From assembly GCA_031772625.1 (NCBI GenBank), contig CM062820.1:84798069-84862068 (forward strand): a DNA stretch of 64,000 bases. Direction: 5' to 3'. Shown here one piece after another: positions 1-12,400 of this stretch. Numbering within the stretch: the stretch's first letter is position 1; every line of letters starts with the position of its first letter. This stretch comes from Pinus tabuliformis. Lineage: Eukaryota > Streptophyta > Pinopsida > Pinales > Pinaceae. Under the pieces are notes generated by a model, which ran no database searches, was not told the DNA's origin, and saw only the letters and a program-made list of their open reading frames with translations. Made by a program: the position numbers and the translations under genes.

Positions 1-1935
1 TTCTACTTCCTACAATGGAGAAAGAAAATATGGATGAGGGTGTAAGTCTTCCCAAGATCGATTTACACCCATCATTACTTCTAGAATTGATTCCTCGGAT
101 GGTAAAACTGTATCTAAGCAGTCAATCGTGGAGGTAGAATCAAGGGTCCAGGCTGGGACCACAACACCATTTAACTCCTCGTCAGAGAAAGGAGTAGAAT
201 GATTGTTTGCAGAGTTGACGATAGACTGATATCTAAGCTCTGTTGCAAACATAGGAAATGCCATTCCACCAACTTGTCCTTCATCTAATGTAGTCGTAGG
301 TGAAGGCAAGGTCCAAGGGTCTGAAAATGAATGAGTTAGGAAGAACTCTTCCTGTGAAGACTCCTTGGATGATGAAACGACATTGATTCTAGCAATAGGA
401 GAGGGAAAATCAAATGTACCCATCAATGAAGAATACATCCCAACTCCCAGATTCTCAGTAGGCGGACGAGGGTTATCCACTAAGGGAATAGTAGAATCCG
501 AAGTTGCTCAAGGATCAACTGCAGAATAATCCAATTAATCAACCTTAACAATTTTCCCCTAATGAGGAAAGAAAATGACATGAAATAGAGTCAAAACAAT
601 GGCATCCATTTTGTATACCCAGTTCCTTCCTAAGAGGAGATTGTAATCTAGGTTAGCATCAATGACTTCTACTTCGATATTAACGACCTTTCCCCCAACA
701 CATATGGGAAAGGCCAGGATAATCCCATGCAGCTTATGAGAATGCCCATCAAATGCTGTCAAGAGGGTAGGTGAAGGAACAATTGAAAGCGATCCAATGG
801 CCTTCCAACATGACATCGACATGACGCACGTGGAAGCTCCATTGATAACGGTTCGAAAAATGTTAATTTTCCAGTAGGTAGACTTTATTTGAAAAGCCAT
901 ATGATGAGGGAGTCGCCTTTTGACATTAAGCATGTCAAAAGTGAGCACTAAAGAATTATTTAGATCTACTGCCCCTATCGCCGAAATAAAAGCACTTTGT
1001 TGAGTTGGACACGACTGGAGAACCTCTAAAGTGGACATGGCACATGGACTCTGAGCCAGATCCTAAACAATGGAGTAATTCTGGGCGGCCCTAGCATTAG
1101 GATTGGTAGTCGTGCATTTATCGGAACCTTTCGGTATCTGAGGTATAGTCTCGATAGAGGGTCGCTCAATATGAAGGTCGGTAGTTCCAGGAGTAGACTT
1201 GTCCTTGGATGTTTCAGTTTCACCGTAATCACGTGACTGAGTGGCCACATGGACATTAGAACCCATCATGAAAACATTTGATGATTTTTCCCCTTCTTGG
1301 TTGCCCCCCGCAGAAGTACCAGGATTTGAATTCGCGCCAGCAAGCATCTGCTGCCCTTGGGGAAAAGGGTTGGTTAACACAGCTTGAGAGCTAGAAGTCC
1401 CTTGTTGCCCTAACAAGTGTTGAGCCTCTTGAATTTTTGGGCAGAGATGAGTTAAATGGTCTCCACTGCATAGCTTGCATGGAAACTTGACTTTCTTTCT
1501 AGACTCATTTCCACCCCCACCAGCGTCATTGCCAGGTTTATTTGTGTCAGCCTTCCCATCTTGACTCTTTTTCTTACCTCGTCCTTTCTTCTTCCCATTG
1601 GAATTTTGATTTCCTTTAGGGTTGGCAGATTGGACGACGTTAATTGAAGAGGGTTGAGAAGGCGTTGGGTTAGACGATGTGACATGATTGGTAGGAGCAG
1701 TTTGTAAAGACAACTACTGCAATTGGCTCAACAGGTTCACCGGATTGGTGTCTATGTATCCAACAATACCAGCTGCGTGTGGACCTGGCTTCGACTTGGC
1801 TATATCAACCTGTTGAAGCCCCGAAAATCGGGTTGACAACAAGGGGGATACCCACCCGGTCCGGACCTTGGTTGGCAGCTCCTTATCCGTTTGGTATAGC
1901 GGGTCTGACTGGGGATAATGGGACCAGTTTCCCAA
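1..1935 (-). pseudogene. Ty3/gypsy (Tat-like) gag zinc knuckle, protease and linker, 5'-to-3' off the left edge
   Basis: One minus-strand frame runs from 1935 to the left edge, broken by several stops (1714, 1063, 559 and 10, all TAG, plus two between 480 and 558). The upper part (1713-1063) is a Lys/Gly/Ser-rich gag tail with a knuckle, CKLCSGDHLTHLC, near 1470. The next part (1038-559) is an aspartic-protease fold: VINGAST stands where the D-T/S-G active site is expected, so the catalytic Asp is Asn, and LLGRNW is the second conserved block. The sequence after LLGRNW resembles the Tat/Ogre branch of plant Ty3/gypsy. 480-10 is an acidic linker that would lead to reverse transcriptase outside the window. 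It matches the gag at 5545-7380 in strand and expected order, so the two are probably one split element. It is dead. Confidence 0.75.
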
Positions 1936-2898
1936 TCTAAGGGTGTGTGTGTGCAGAGTTGGATTATGCTGATCTAAGAGTTCTGATCTAAGCTACTTTA
2001 ATCTAATTCTATGCTATTGTAATCTAATGAAAACATCACATCTAATCTATGCTAACCCGGGGTGTATTTCTTCTATTATGCGATCTAAAGAGATTTCAAA
2101 CAATAACTGGTAATAAAGATCATTCAGCTATCATAAGAATGGAAATCAATTAAGATGAACCACTTTGCATAAAAAGTTAGGAAAAACAGTTGTGAACAAC
2201 ATATCACATAATAAGTTATTCATATATCAAACATAAATAAATGACTCCACCGTACAAAAGTGCCAAATGGTAACTCACACATTCATGCAATAACATATAA
2301 ACAACTAAAAACTGTATATCACTTCAAGAATATAAGCAGAAATGGCCAAGAGATAAAAGTACCATTTATGACTAGTCCTACTCATAAGCTTCATGCAAAA
2401 ATGATTTATCTCTACTTGTTCTAACATCTACTAAGAGTACAAAAGTGCAACATCAGTAGCAGACATCAAATGCAAACATTAATAAACCTCGATCCATCCA
2501 TTCATCAAAACCTCCTTTGAGGGTGCAGAAGTGCATGTTCTGAGGACAAGTTTTTGACAAATTTCTGGACCCTTCTCCAAATGCATGGGAAGGGTTAAAA
2601 TACTACTTCCTAATTCTAATAATAGTCAATTTACAAAATTTAGGATGCGGTTTTCAAATGACCACCCTTTTTCTAATCTAATTTTAAAGAAAAAAAAACA
2701 TTCTAAACAAGGTTACTTCTGAATCTGATCCTTAAAACTGCATGCATTCATCATGGGCTTGAGGAGAGTCGGCTGGCTGACTTATGCTTTGAGCTGGGCT
2801 GAGAAAACAGAATCTATGAGAGCTGGCACTACTTTCTCGGCTGCATTTATGATACATTTCACAGTCATCTGCTGACTATGCAGCTTCACTAAGTATGC
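1936..2898. other. Gene-free AT-rich interval
   Basis: No coding frame is convincing here. The first 120 bases are rich in short ATCTAA/AATCTA words. The rest is AT-rich and unstructured, with only short direct repeats. It lies between the two halves of the Tat-like element and next to the unrelated frame at 2899-4905, so it is probably the noncoding flank of whatever was inserted there. I found no clear LTR pair or target duplication. Confidence 0.4.
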
Positions 2899-4905
2899 CT
2901 AGTAACACTCCCAATTTAACCTGTCTAGTGTTTGGACCGCTTTTTCCTTTTCCTGTGCCTTCAGCTTCGATTCTGCTTCTTCTGCCTCCCTGATTTGATC
3001 GTCCCACTCGTTGAAGAGCAATGCGGAGCCCACTTCTTTTGCTACCTGTGTATTGCTCACAGGTGTTTTTGGGGCCTGTCCTTCAAGATTGATCAGTTCA
3101 TTGAAGGTTTCCCATTCTTTGTCTAATTCTGTTGTGACGGGTGGTGCTTCAACGATGAGGGGGGGAACATCCCTTGATGGGGAGGCGATAACTTGTTGCC
3201 ATGGAAATTCCATTGACTGAGCGGTGTCCTTAGCTGACTCTTCACCTTTATCTTGGTCGTTTACGGATTTCTTAGAATGCTCAGGCATCTCTTGTCCACT
3301 CCTAGATTTAGATCCAGCAGCACTTGAATTCTCACTAAGGCTAATGCTTGGAGTAGGTTCTCTGGCAAGTAGTTGCAGCTTTTCTAGAGGAACAGTGGCT
3401 AGTCTTCTTTCCCTGTATACCATGAATTTTTGGAGGTCATCTGGAGACAGTTGCGATTGAGCTTCTCGCAAAATTTCCTGGAGTGAGCTTTTATTCTGAA
3501 ATAAATCATCAAACAGATCCTTCTTTCCAACGAATATCTTTATCTTGACGTTCGTTGTGAAATCTTGGGCGACTTTATTTGGGTCAAATGGCCTTGCCGG
3601 GAATTTAAATAATTGTAGACATGTCATGTTCTCCACTTCGGTGAACGCGTGACCCACATCGAATAATGAAAAGGCCCCATAAGCTAGAGGAAACTGGGGC
3701 CATATGGCCTTCTTTTTGTCTTTTAGGTCTTTGGTTAGGCCGCCTTCTGAACAGGTTTGATATGCAATTTCTCAAGCCAGCAGTTTGTCAGGAATATACA
3801 AAGGTAGGACATGAGGAGGGACGGTGCTTCCAAATACTCTAATATAGGTGAACCATTCTTCCCCGAACCATCTTGCGATGGGGATGATATCTATCTGTGC
3901 CTCAGGTGAGCACCTCGGGGGTTCTTTATCATACATCATTCTATACATGGGTAAGATAAGCCCATGACAAATTTGGTAGAAATGCGGAATGAACTGAGAA
4001 TCCCATAATATCTTATGATAGACATGTATGGGTAATGGGTCCTGAGTTGTCCATTTCCAACCCATAGAGGGAAATTTAGACACATAACAAATAGAATCCA
4101 TAACATATGCGGATAGGTAAAAAGGAGGATAGATCCTTTGAGACATGGATCTCTTAGACCGGTATTTGATAATAGCTGTGAACAGGTTATCAGAAAAGAT
4201 TTTGGCCCTATCTATAATAACGGCATTTGTGGCAGCATCAATCAATGGTAACCATTCAGACGAAAACTTATTGATATCTGGCATCCCAAATAATCTACAA
4301 AGCATGGCCGCAGTAAAACAATACGGAGAGGTGAGGGAACTAGTGCTGTACATACCGTTTTTATCCTTTTTGAGCGGTTCATCTTTTCTGGACCAATCTT
4401 TAGTGGTCTCTGATAGGTTCGGGTTCTCTGCCACAATTTTTTTAATGAATTGTACATTGTAGGTCGCCTGCGGTTCAGGAAGATGATACATGAACTTTAA
4501 ATCTTGTGCAGCGAATGACCCGATGAGCCCATGTCCTTGAATTTTGAACTGTCTGTCGTTCATTTCTGCATTGTCAAGTATCCACTTGATCATATCCGTA
4601 TATGGGAGAATTTTAGGCCTTGCTGCTATCCGATGAAGGAATGAGCACGCCAGTTCTTCTAAGGATGCTTCGGAAGAGCCCTGTGAATCTGCGACATCAG
4701 TAACCTTCATTATTCTGGGGTTTTCTTCTTCAAGCAGTCTGTACATGCTTTCCCATGTTGATATCCCCACATCTCTGTTACAAGCTGTGTCTGTATATAA
4801 AGGTGCCATCTCCTTCACCTCAGAGCCCTGAGCCTTACTTTTCTTTCCCATTTCTTCCTGCGTATGGCTTTGTATCGCCTTTCGTTCTTCTTTCCTGCAG
4901 CTCAC
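2899..4905 (-). pseudogene. Unrecognised 668-codon frame with one in-frame TGA
   Basis: A single minus-strand frame is open from about 4945 to 2899 except for one TGA at 3772-3774. The 38 codons after the stop are also open and join it to the rest, so this is one gene with one nonsense change; CGA to TGA would explain it. The first 377 residues form a compact domain rich in aromatic residues and Pro (for example LPYTDMIKWIL and SFAAQDLKFMYHLPEP). The last 250 are hydrophilic, with Ser/Glu-rich linkers and a Glu/Lys helix at the end (EAEEAESKLKAQEKEK). A plausible ATG lies 18 codons into the frame (MGKKSKAQ). I do not recognise the family. The setting inside a retroelement suggests a mobile-element gene. 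An alternative is a captured plant gene in which the stop lies in a short intron. Confidence 0.55.
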
Positions 4906-5544
4906 AAATGGAAATGATTGATCAAGAAAGGTGATGGGAGAGTCTTAAATGCAGCAGATATATCAAATATGCCACCTTACATGAAGTAATTCTTTGTAAA
5001 AGCACGCGTCTACATTTAATAGATGACAACTAATTCCTTTATTATCATTAAAAGCGCATGATCTTAAGTCAGATTATGGTAAGTGGCTTTTCTTGAATAA
5101 CGCACCCGAAAGTTTCGCGATGGGGTGATTTTGCGATTTGGTTCGCAATCGTCGCAGATCGCGACATCGCAATATCGCAATATCGCACGCATCACATATC
5201 ACAGGAGTTTTATGCTTGCCATATTTTTGTTAGCCCATTCCTGTGATATGCGATCTTGCGATCGGGGTTATCGCAAATCGGAAAATCTTGAAGGCTTTGC
5301 CATTGGCACTACTTTATTGCGATGTGCTATATCTCTTAGTACGAGAATCTTGCACATACCAGGATTATACCCAAATGGAGGAGTTTTTTCTGTCATTTTA
5401 TGATGCGACTTTAAAGATTTTTCTTATCACAAACTTAGGTTTTAAAGTATTCAAAAGATCTTCCTAAGCTTACGATGGTAACCTTATTTAGAAGAAAGGA
5501 AACTCTAGCTTTTCCTAAAGTTTTAACTAAGGGTCCCCATTCAT
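4906..5544. other. Gene-free interval with GCGAT/ATCGC cluster and hairpin
   Basis: No gene. Between about 5115 and 5325 the words TCGCA, GCGAT, ATCGC and TGCGA recur many times on both strands. Within this cluster 5191-5206 (ATCACATATCACAGGA) pairs with 5239-5254 at 15 of 16 positions around a 32-base loop. The segment lies just upstream of the frame at 2899-4905, so it could hold that gene's leader. Confidence 0.5.
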
Positions 5545-7380
5545 TTAGTATTTTGGACAACACTTAAATGAAAAAAAGAGGGGGGTTGTTGCTGGCCACA
5601 ACACAACCTTAGTCCTAGGAGCATCATGCAAGATTTTTTCAAGAATCCTAGACTGAAAGTAAATAAATTCTAACTGATGGGCCCAAAAAACGGCTTGCTC
5701 TTCATAACAGACTCCAGACAGAGAGACATATTTAGAGATCTTAGGTTGTAAGGATTTCAAAAACCATTCGAGATGGTATTCGGGAGGAATTTCGACTTCA
5801 GTGAGCCTATTTCTTCATCTCCATTCTTGAATATGATAAAAAAATGTGAGTTGTCGTATCCTGACGGAAATTAGCCAGAAGTTCAGTTCCGGCATCATAA
5901 CAGACAAGCAAATGGAAATGATTTGGGAAAATGTTAGCCAAATTAGTAAACAATGTAAAGCTACCCCCTGGCAACTCTATATACCACTTAGCCACATTGC
6001 CAGTTAAGGTGCGTTGAAAAAGTCTCAACCTGACCGAGTCATCGATGAGGGAATTTGATGAGCACCAGAAATGGAATATGGTTACAAGGTCACCTGGGTC
6101 TTCACGCCCTTCCCCTCGAACTTTGGAATGTCCGATGGGAGTTTGGTTGCGATCGGAGACTATGCCAGATTGTATTTGATTGGATCATTTGTTAATTTCG
6201 TGAGATCTGGAAAATTCAACGTTGCAATAAAAGGAAGCCTAGGAGGGGCTTGGGGATTCCATCCAGACTTGGCAGAGTTCCCAAAGTTCTGAAAAGATTG
6301 GCCTGGATTTTGGAAGGCACCAAGCTGCTCGAAGTAACCAGCAAAACTAGCTGAACAAAAAGGAAAACCTTGTGATCCAGCAAAACTCAGAGTTTGACCA
6401 ACTCTGGCCAAAAAACCTCCATAACCAGCGAAGCTCTCTACTAAAGGATTATAAGGAGTCGATAACCCCTGATAAGGATTCTAAGCAGAAGCTAAGGGAG
6501 GAATACTTCAAAACGAACTAACTGTGGAGTATGGCCTATTCCCTTGTTGTCCAGAAAATGGATTCCAAGTTCCTATGCCACTAACCCTAGGATTAGTCCA
6601 ACCTTGGAAGGGATTACTACCTTGAACTGTAGAGGAGAAAGGCATAGATCCTATTGTCGGGTTGGAATGTGGTATGTGACCAGTTCCAAAAGGAAAACCC
6701 TGAAATGAAGCCGACCCACCCATCATGGATGTGGACGCACTAAATGGAACTGATGGAATACCTTGAGAATGGTTTCTAAACGGGAAAAATTTAGAACTAG
6801 ATGCACTGGCTTGGGAATTTCCACTCGTAGAAGGAATGGAGGTAGACCCAACTAAGGATGTGCTAGCAAAAGACCCAAATAAAGATGCAGAGGGGATGGA
6901 AATAGTTCCTCCCCCTTGTACTAATGTTGGAGTCTGCATGGTTGTAGCACTTGTGGTAGAAGCCATGCTTCTAGTGGTGGTCATCAAAGGTAAGTGCGTA
7001 ATATGACCTGGACTTGACGGTCTATGCATCGGAGTCCCAACATATTGTAATACGTCTGGATGATTAGAAGGTAGAGGAGAACTCGGAGCCGCTAATGACT
7101 CTGGGAGTTCTTCTACCTCAATGTCATCTCCCGATTGAAAGAGAACTCGAGAAAGAACTGTGGTGTTCCTCTTTGGTTCTGCTAAAGTACTAGGCCTATC
7201 CTAAACACTAATGCCCCTGGAGGGAGGATCAATCCCCGATGCGTTGGCTGCCATGGGATGAAACCCACTGGAAATATTACCTATGCGCCTTCTAGGAGAA
7301 GGCTCTAAACTTGGCGGTGAAAGACCACAAAGTCTTCGAGACCGTCTAGGTAATCGGTCAACCACTTTGAATTTTTATTA
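5545..7380 (-). pseudogene. Ty3/gypsy (Tat-like) gag, broken
   Basis: Gag polyprotein relic read on the minus strand. The start region near 7350 has a basic motif, RLPRRSRRLCGLSPPS. A Ser/Gly/Phe-rich stretch follows (7029-6160). The Retrotrans_gag core is at 6160-5765, with RLFQRTLTGNVAKWYIELPG at 6028-5969, followed by the conserved tail beginning KSLQPKISKYVSLSG at 5760. Damage: TAG stops near 7203 and 6483, a frameshift near 6105, a frameshift in a T run near 5842, and a TGA near 5815. The stops fall where Gln or Arg is expected. The gag ends at about 5545, where unrelated sequence starts; the knuckle and protease reappear at 1-1935. It would have formed the virus-like particle of the element. 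Confidence 0.75.
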
Positions 7381-7746
7381 AGATCTAATTAAAGACTCAA
7401 GAAAAATGAAAGCTAGGCCAACTAAGAGCACAGAGCACACACTAAAAAGTCCCTAAAAGATGTCAGCCAATCAAACAACTTTCAAGTATTTCCGCTCTGG
7501 GTGATTAGGACCGGACACCAAAATACAGGAAAGTGAAGTAAGGGGCCTTCCGAAGATAGTCTGGGATAATGACGACCTAGTCCTACCAGCGAAGGTAACA
7601 GAGGAAGTTACGCTGACCTCCAAACAACAGCCTATGCTGATGCAAGCCCCCAAGCTTCGCAAGGGTGCCCTCCAAAAGTACTCCTTTGAGTGATACAACG
7701 TCGAACTTAGGTGCCACAGGATTCCCCTCCGCAGCCACCTATGTAG
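7381..7746 (-). promoter_or_regulatory. Leader and possible primer-binding site of the Tat-like element
   Basis: Noncoding leader upstream (minus strand) of the gag. Positions 7719-7741 read on the minus strand as TGGCTGCGGAGGGGAATCC preceded by AGG, in the place where plant gypsy elements have primer-binding sites of the TGGCGCC/GGGGA kind. The tRNA cannot be assigned with confidence, and an open minus-strand frame at 7471-7776 looks accidental. Confidence 0.35.
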
Positions 7747-9129
7747 ATCCCTAGGATGAGCAACTAAGGTTACCAACTCGTGTCAGAAGCTAGGCAGAAT
7801 AGTCTTGAGGTAAGATTCGACAAGTAGGAGAGGGGGTATCTCTCTTCCTTATCTTAAAAAACCCTCGTGCTTAACTCCCAGATTCGGAGCTTTCCTGGTC
7901 TCCCTAACGCTATTGGATTTCCACTCGCTATTAAAACTTATATGTTTGACAGTTTAAAGTGGCCTTGGAGAGTTTTTTCTCCACATACCTAATCAAAGGC
8001 CCTAAAATATCCTAAAACTTGTTGGTGTGTCTAAATTGACAATATAAAAAAGTTCTAGTATATTTTAATTAGCACTATTTTTTAAATGGGCTGTTCTTAA
8101 GTCAAGGGATGAGCGGAAATGAAACTTGTGGTGTTTTTCTACGCAAAAGAAATTAATAAAAACCAAACTATTTGCAAATGCACTTGTTTCATTCTTCGAT
8201 GAAAGAAATTTCTACCAGGCTCTAAGGAACTTCTAAGAAAGCAATAAATTTTTCTTTTCTTTTCTTTGCTATCAAAAAGCTTCACACTCACAAAAATTAA
8301 CAAAAACTATGGATGCCCTAAAAGATGCACAAACTATCCTAATGCAATAAGTATATGCTGATGCAAAAAACTTAAGACTACTCTAAAGCAAAGAATGAAA
8401 GTAACTTGTTTATCGCTTCTAAATAGCCACTTAAGATGTTTAGATAGAATATAAGTTTCTAATGAAAATTTTCGTCCAAACACTAAAAGCAAATTTCAAG
8501 ACAAACAAAATGCACTTTCACTCGCAAAAAGAAACCAAATCAAAACAAGGAAAAAGAAAGCAAAAACCAAGTTTTCAAGAAGTTTTCTTCAAAAGCAAAA
8601 AGAAAAACAACTTTTCAAAAGTGCTCTAAATACTATTGAAAACTTTGAGACCGAAAAAAAAGGCAACAAAAACACTTTGCAAGTTATCAACTCAAAATGG
8701 GCGAAAATTCAACAAAATAGGTTATTCGAGATGCTCTTAACGACCAAAAATCAGAAAAAAGAGCTTGGTGACAATGATCAAAAAATCAAGAAAGACAATT
8801 TTCAAAACCGTCAACCAACAACTTTCAAAAAGCAAGAAAAGCAAATGGCCACAAGATGGAGTTTTGACACAAAGCAAAAAGATCACAAAGATAAAGCTTG
8901 TCACAAAGATTGAAACCAATCTTTCTGCCCTGGAAAACCAGAACAACCAAGATTCTTAGAGAGAAATCTCATGTGCTTAAATACAAATGATGACTCTTGC
9001 AACAAAACAAATCAAGCCCAAAACTTTCCACAACCAGAGAGAATTCAAAACTGGAAACTTGTTCTAGAACCACAGACTGACAACCAAACTTGACTGCTCA
9101 GGAAACACTCAAACTCCTTGATTATTTGT
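7747..9129 (-). repeat. Probable LTR or flank of the Tat-like element, A-rich
   Basis: No gene. From about 8100 to 9000 the plus strand is A-rich with many CAAAA and AAGAAA words, giving spurious open frames. Position, next to the possible primer-binding site, suggests that some of this is the 5' LTR (minus orientation), but no second copy is in the window to prove it. Element A was inserted at its right end. Confidence 0.3.
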
Positions 9130-9278
9130 TGTGTTATGTGTGTGTGTCTATTATGTTTCTGTAGTTGCTCGTTATCTATATTATTTGCAATATTTTTGAT
9201 CCGTTGCACTAAGTAATATAGGAAAATCCTGCACATGGGTCTGCAATACCTTAATATTAGTCTAAGATCTCATTTTCA
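9130..9278 (+). repeat. 5' LTR of gypsy element A
   Basis: Direct repeat of 14353-14494 at roughly 89% identity by eye, with differences mainly transitions. It starts in a TGTGTTATGTGTG tract and ends CTCATTTTCA. It is followed within 8 bases by a methionine-initiator primer-binding site. The sequences upstream of the two copies are unrelated, so the LTR really is only about 145 bases. Confidence 0.75.
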
Positions 9279-9285
9279 GATTAAG

Positions 9286-9295
9286 TGGTATCAGA
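9286..9295 (+). promoter_or_regulatory. Primer-binding site (initiator tRNA-Met), element A
   Basis: TGGTATCAGA lies 7 bases after the 5' LTR and matches the start of the plant initiator tRNA-Met primer-binding site, TGGTATCAGAGC. The last two bases differ. Confidence 0.75.
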
Positions 9296-9424
9296 TCTGT
9301 AGGTTTGCTAAGGTTAGACAAGCTTGTGCTGGATTTTTGAATGCTAACTAAGTCAAAGCTCAAACTAGGAGGAGAACTTGTTGAGGCTAATCCATAGATT
9401 GGAAGAGTATATTCTCAAAGGAAA

Positions 9425-12400
9425 ATGGCCGGAGAAGTCCCATTGGAATCAAAATATCTGTTCATGGACAATTTTATGGCCATGCGAGCCATGGTGGAAG
9501 AGATGTATTGGGAATTTAAGAAGGGTCGAGGTGAAAGAACTTCAACACCCAAACAAGAAAAAGGAGCAGAGGAACCTTCTCTAGATGCCCCTCCAGAGGG
9601 CAAAGGGAAAGGGGAAAAGCCTCCTCCATCATCTCCTCCACCATCACCTCCTTTATCCTCATATGCTAGCCAAAAGAAAAAGAAAAAACCATCTTTGATT
9701 AAATTAGATGTGAAATTTGATTTTCTAATTTATGATGGAGAACTAAATGCAAAAAAGCTAGATAACTAGATTAGATAGATTGATGTATATTGTAGGGTGT
9801 AGAACATTGATTCAGAAAGGAGAAAGATTCAGCTGGCTAGCCTTCGCCTTGGAGGAACTACACTAGTGTGGTGGGAAGGCAAGACACAAGCTGATCTGAA
9901 GAGACATGGTAAAATTCTTTCTACTTGGAATGAATTTGTTTCTGCCATCAAAAAACAATTCTATCCTCTAGCTTATATGCAAAAAGCAATGATGAGTTGG
10001 CAAACTCTTTGCCAATTAAAGGGCCAAATTTTACAAAGTTATACCTAGGAATTTAGAAAAAGAGCTTTAACTCTAGGCATATCTCTAGACTCGCCTGAAA
10101 CTTTGTTGAAGTATATAGGTGGTCTGTATAGCTATTTGAAGCACACCATTCTCATGTTTAATCCCACTAGCCTAGATGATGTATCAGTTTAGGCTACACA
10201 TCTAGAAGCTAGAGGTAAAAATGTGAACCCAGAGGTTGGGGGATCATCAAAACCCTCTGCAAGCAAGAACAAGGAAAAGAAGAAGCTGAAATGGAAGGAG
10301 AGGAAGACAAACGCTGTACATAAAGACAAATCTTCATGCACTCATTGCAAGAAGGATGGACACGATGATGAACACTGCTGGTCTTTACATCCAGAGCTGA
10401 AACCTAAGAAGTTCGGTGGTAAGAAGAAGAAGACTGCTGCTGCTATTCAGAAATACTTGGGGTCAGATTCAGGGGATGAAACAACAATCACAGCCACATG
10501 TATAAAAGGTAAAATTTTTGAAGCATCTACAAGTAATTCTGCACAATATATTGATAATGAAGATAATGAGAGGAAAAGACATGAGATTTTTCATATTAGA
10601 GTTATTTCCAAGCACCAAAAGATTGATACTTTATTTGATAGTGGATCACAAGTAAACTTGATTTTTGAAACAATTGTAAAGAAGTTGGGCTTACTAACAA
10701 CACTTCACAATGCCATATCCATTAGGTTGGGTATGTGATAAGGCAAAGCTACAAGTGACTACACAATGTAAACTTAGGTTTTCTATTGGGTCAACATTTG
10801 TAGATGAGGTTGAGTTAGATATAGTTCCCTTGGATATATGTGGTATTGTTTTAGGAAGTCCTTACTTGTATGATAGAAAAGCCATTTTCTATAGAGCTGA
10901 AAATAAGTATCAACTCACTAAAGATGGAATAGAATATATTGTAAGAGCTCATAAACTCAAAAATAACTATAGGTGAGATGAAAAGAATTGTAAATTCATG
11001 CAAGCAATTTTTACTAATGGTTGTAAAGGAAAAGAACCCTGATAAAACCAATGTATTTGAAGGTTGTGATGCTAAACAGAAATTTGATTTAGTTAAAGTT
11101 GTTTCAAAATATGATATCCTATTTCAGGAACCTAAAGGTCTGCCACCCAAAAGGGAAATAGTACATGATATGCATTTGTAGAAACATGCTCCATTACCTA
11201 ACTTCGAAATGTACAAGTTATCTGCTTTAGAGAATGCAGAGATCAAGAAGCAGGTATAGGAGCTGCTCGATAAAGGGTTCATAAGACCAAGCACATCACC
11301 ATGTGGATCTCCAATTGTACTGGTGAGAAAGAAATATGGTTCGTGGAGGATGTGCATTGATTATAGAGCACTGAATAAAATAACGATCAAGAATTGTTAT
11401 CCTCTTCCTCGCATTGATGATCTATTAGATCAGTTGAAAGAAGAAGTTTAATTTTCCAAGTTAGACTTACGTAGTGGCTATCATCAGGTCAGAGTTGTAG
11501 AACAAGATGCATGGAAGACTTCTTTCAAGACAAAGCAAGGGCTGTATGAATGGCTGGTTATGCCTTTTGGCTTAACTAATGCTCCTGCCACTTTCATGAG
11601 AGTTATGAATGATATACCCAGACCTTTTATTGATGATTTTGTAATTTTATATTTAGATGACTTACTTGTTTTTAGTAAAACATGGGAAGAATATTTGAAG
11701 CATGTAAAACAAACTTTAGATGTTTTGAAGAGAGAAAATATCTATGTGAAGTTATCAAAATGTGAATTTGGCAAAACATATTTAAATTATTTGGGTCATA
11801 TTGTAGGGGGTGGTGAATTGAAGATAGATCCCTCTAAGGTTTAAGTCATTGTGAACTCACCTAAACCCAAATCTGATACAAAAGTTAGGAGTTTCCTAGG
11901 AGCAACACAATATTGGAGAAATTTTATTGCTAAGTTTTCCTTGATTGCAGCTCCCTTACATGCTTTAACAGGATTGAACAAGGTGTTTCAGTGGGGAGGC
12001 AAACAACAAAAAGCCTGAGACACCTTAAAAGAAAAAAATTAGTACAACACCAGTACTAGCACTGCCAGATCTTCAACGGCCATTTCAGATTGAAACAGAT
12101 GCCAGTGACTATGCCATGGGAGCAGTGTTGATGGAACACGGTAAACCCATATGTTATCATTCTGAGACATTTACTTCTGCACTAGTTAATTATCCCACAT
12201 ATGATAAAGAATTGTATGCATTAGTACATAGTGTGAAAAAGTGGAAACATTACCTAATGGGTAAGGAAATAATCATACATATAGATCATCAACCACTTCA
12301 ATATTTACACTCACAAACTAAATTGCAGCAATCAAGACATTATAGGTGGATGGGTTTTCTACAGTAATTTCATCTTGTCATCAGATATAAGAAGGGCATA

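Noticed and set aside
1930..5535. CTAAGGGT at both edges of the 3.6-kb insertion as a target duplication
   Set aside because: Only 8 bases, not exactly at the protein-homology breakpoints, and common by chance in such a long interval.
7471..7776. 101-codon minus-strand open frame
   Set aside because: It crosses the putative primer site and leader of the Tat-like element; no protein-like conservation seen.
8677..8959. Two overlapping plus-strand open frames with Lys/Gln-rich products
   Set aside because: They come from an A-rich low-complexity stretch and have no domain or homologue-like pattern.
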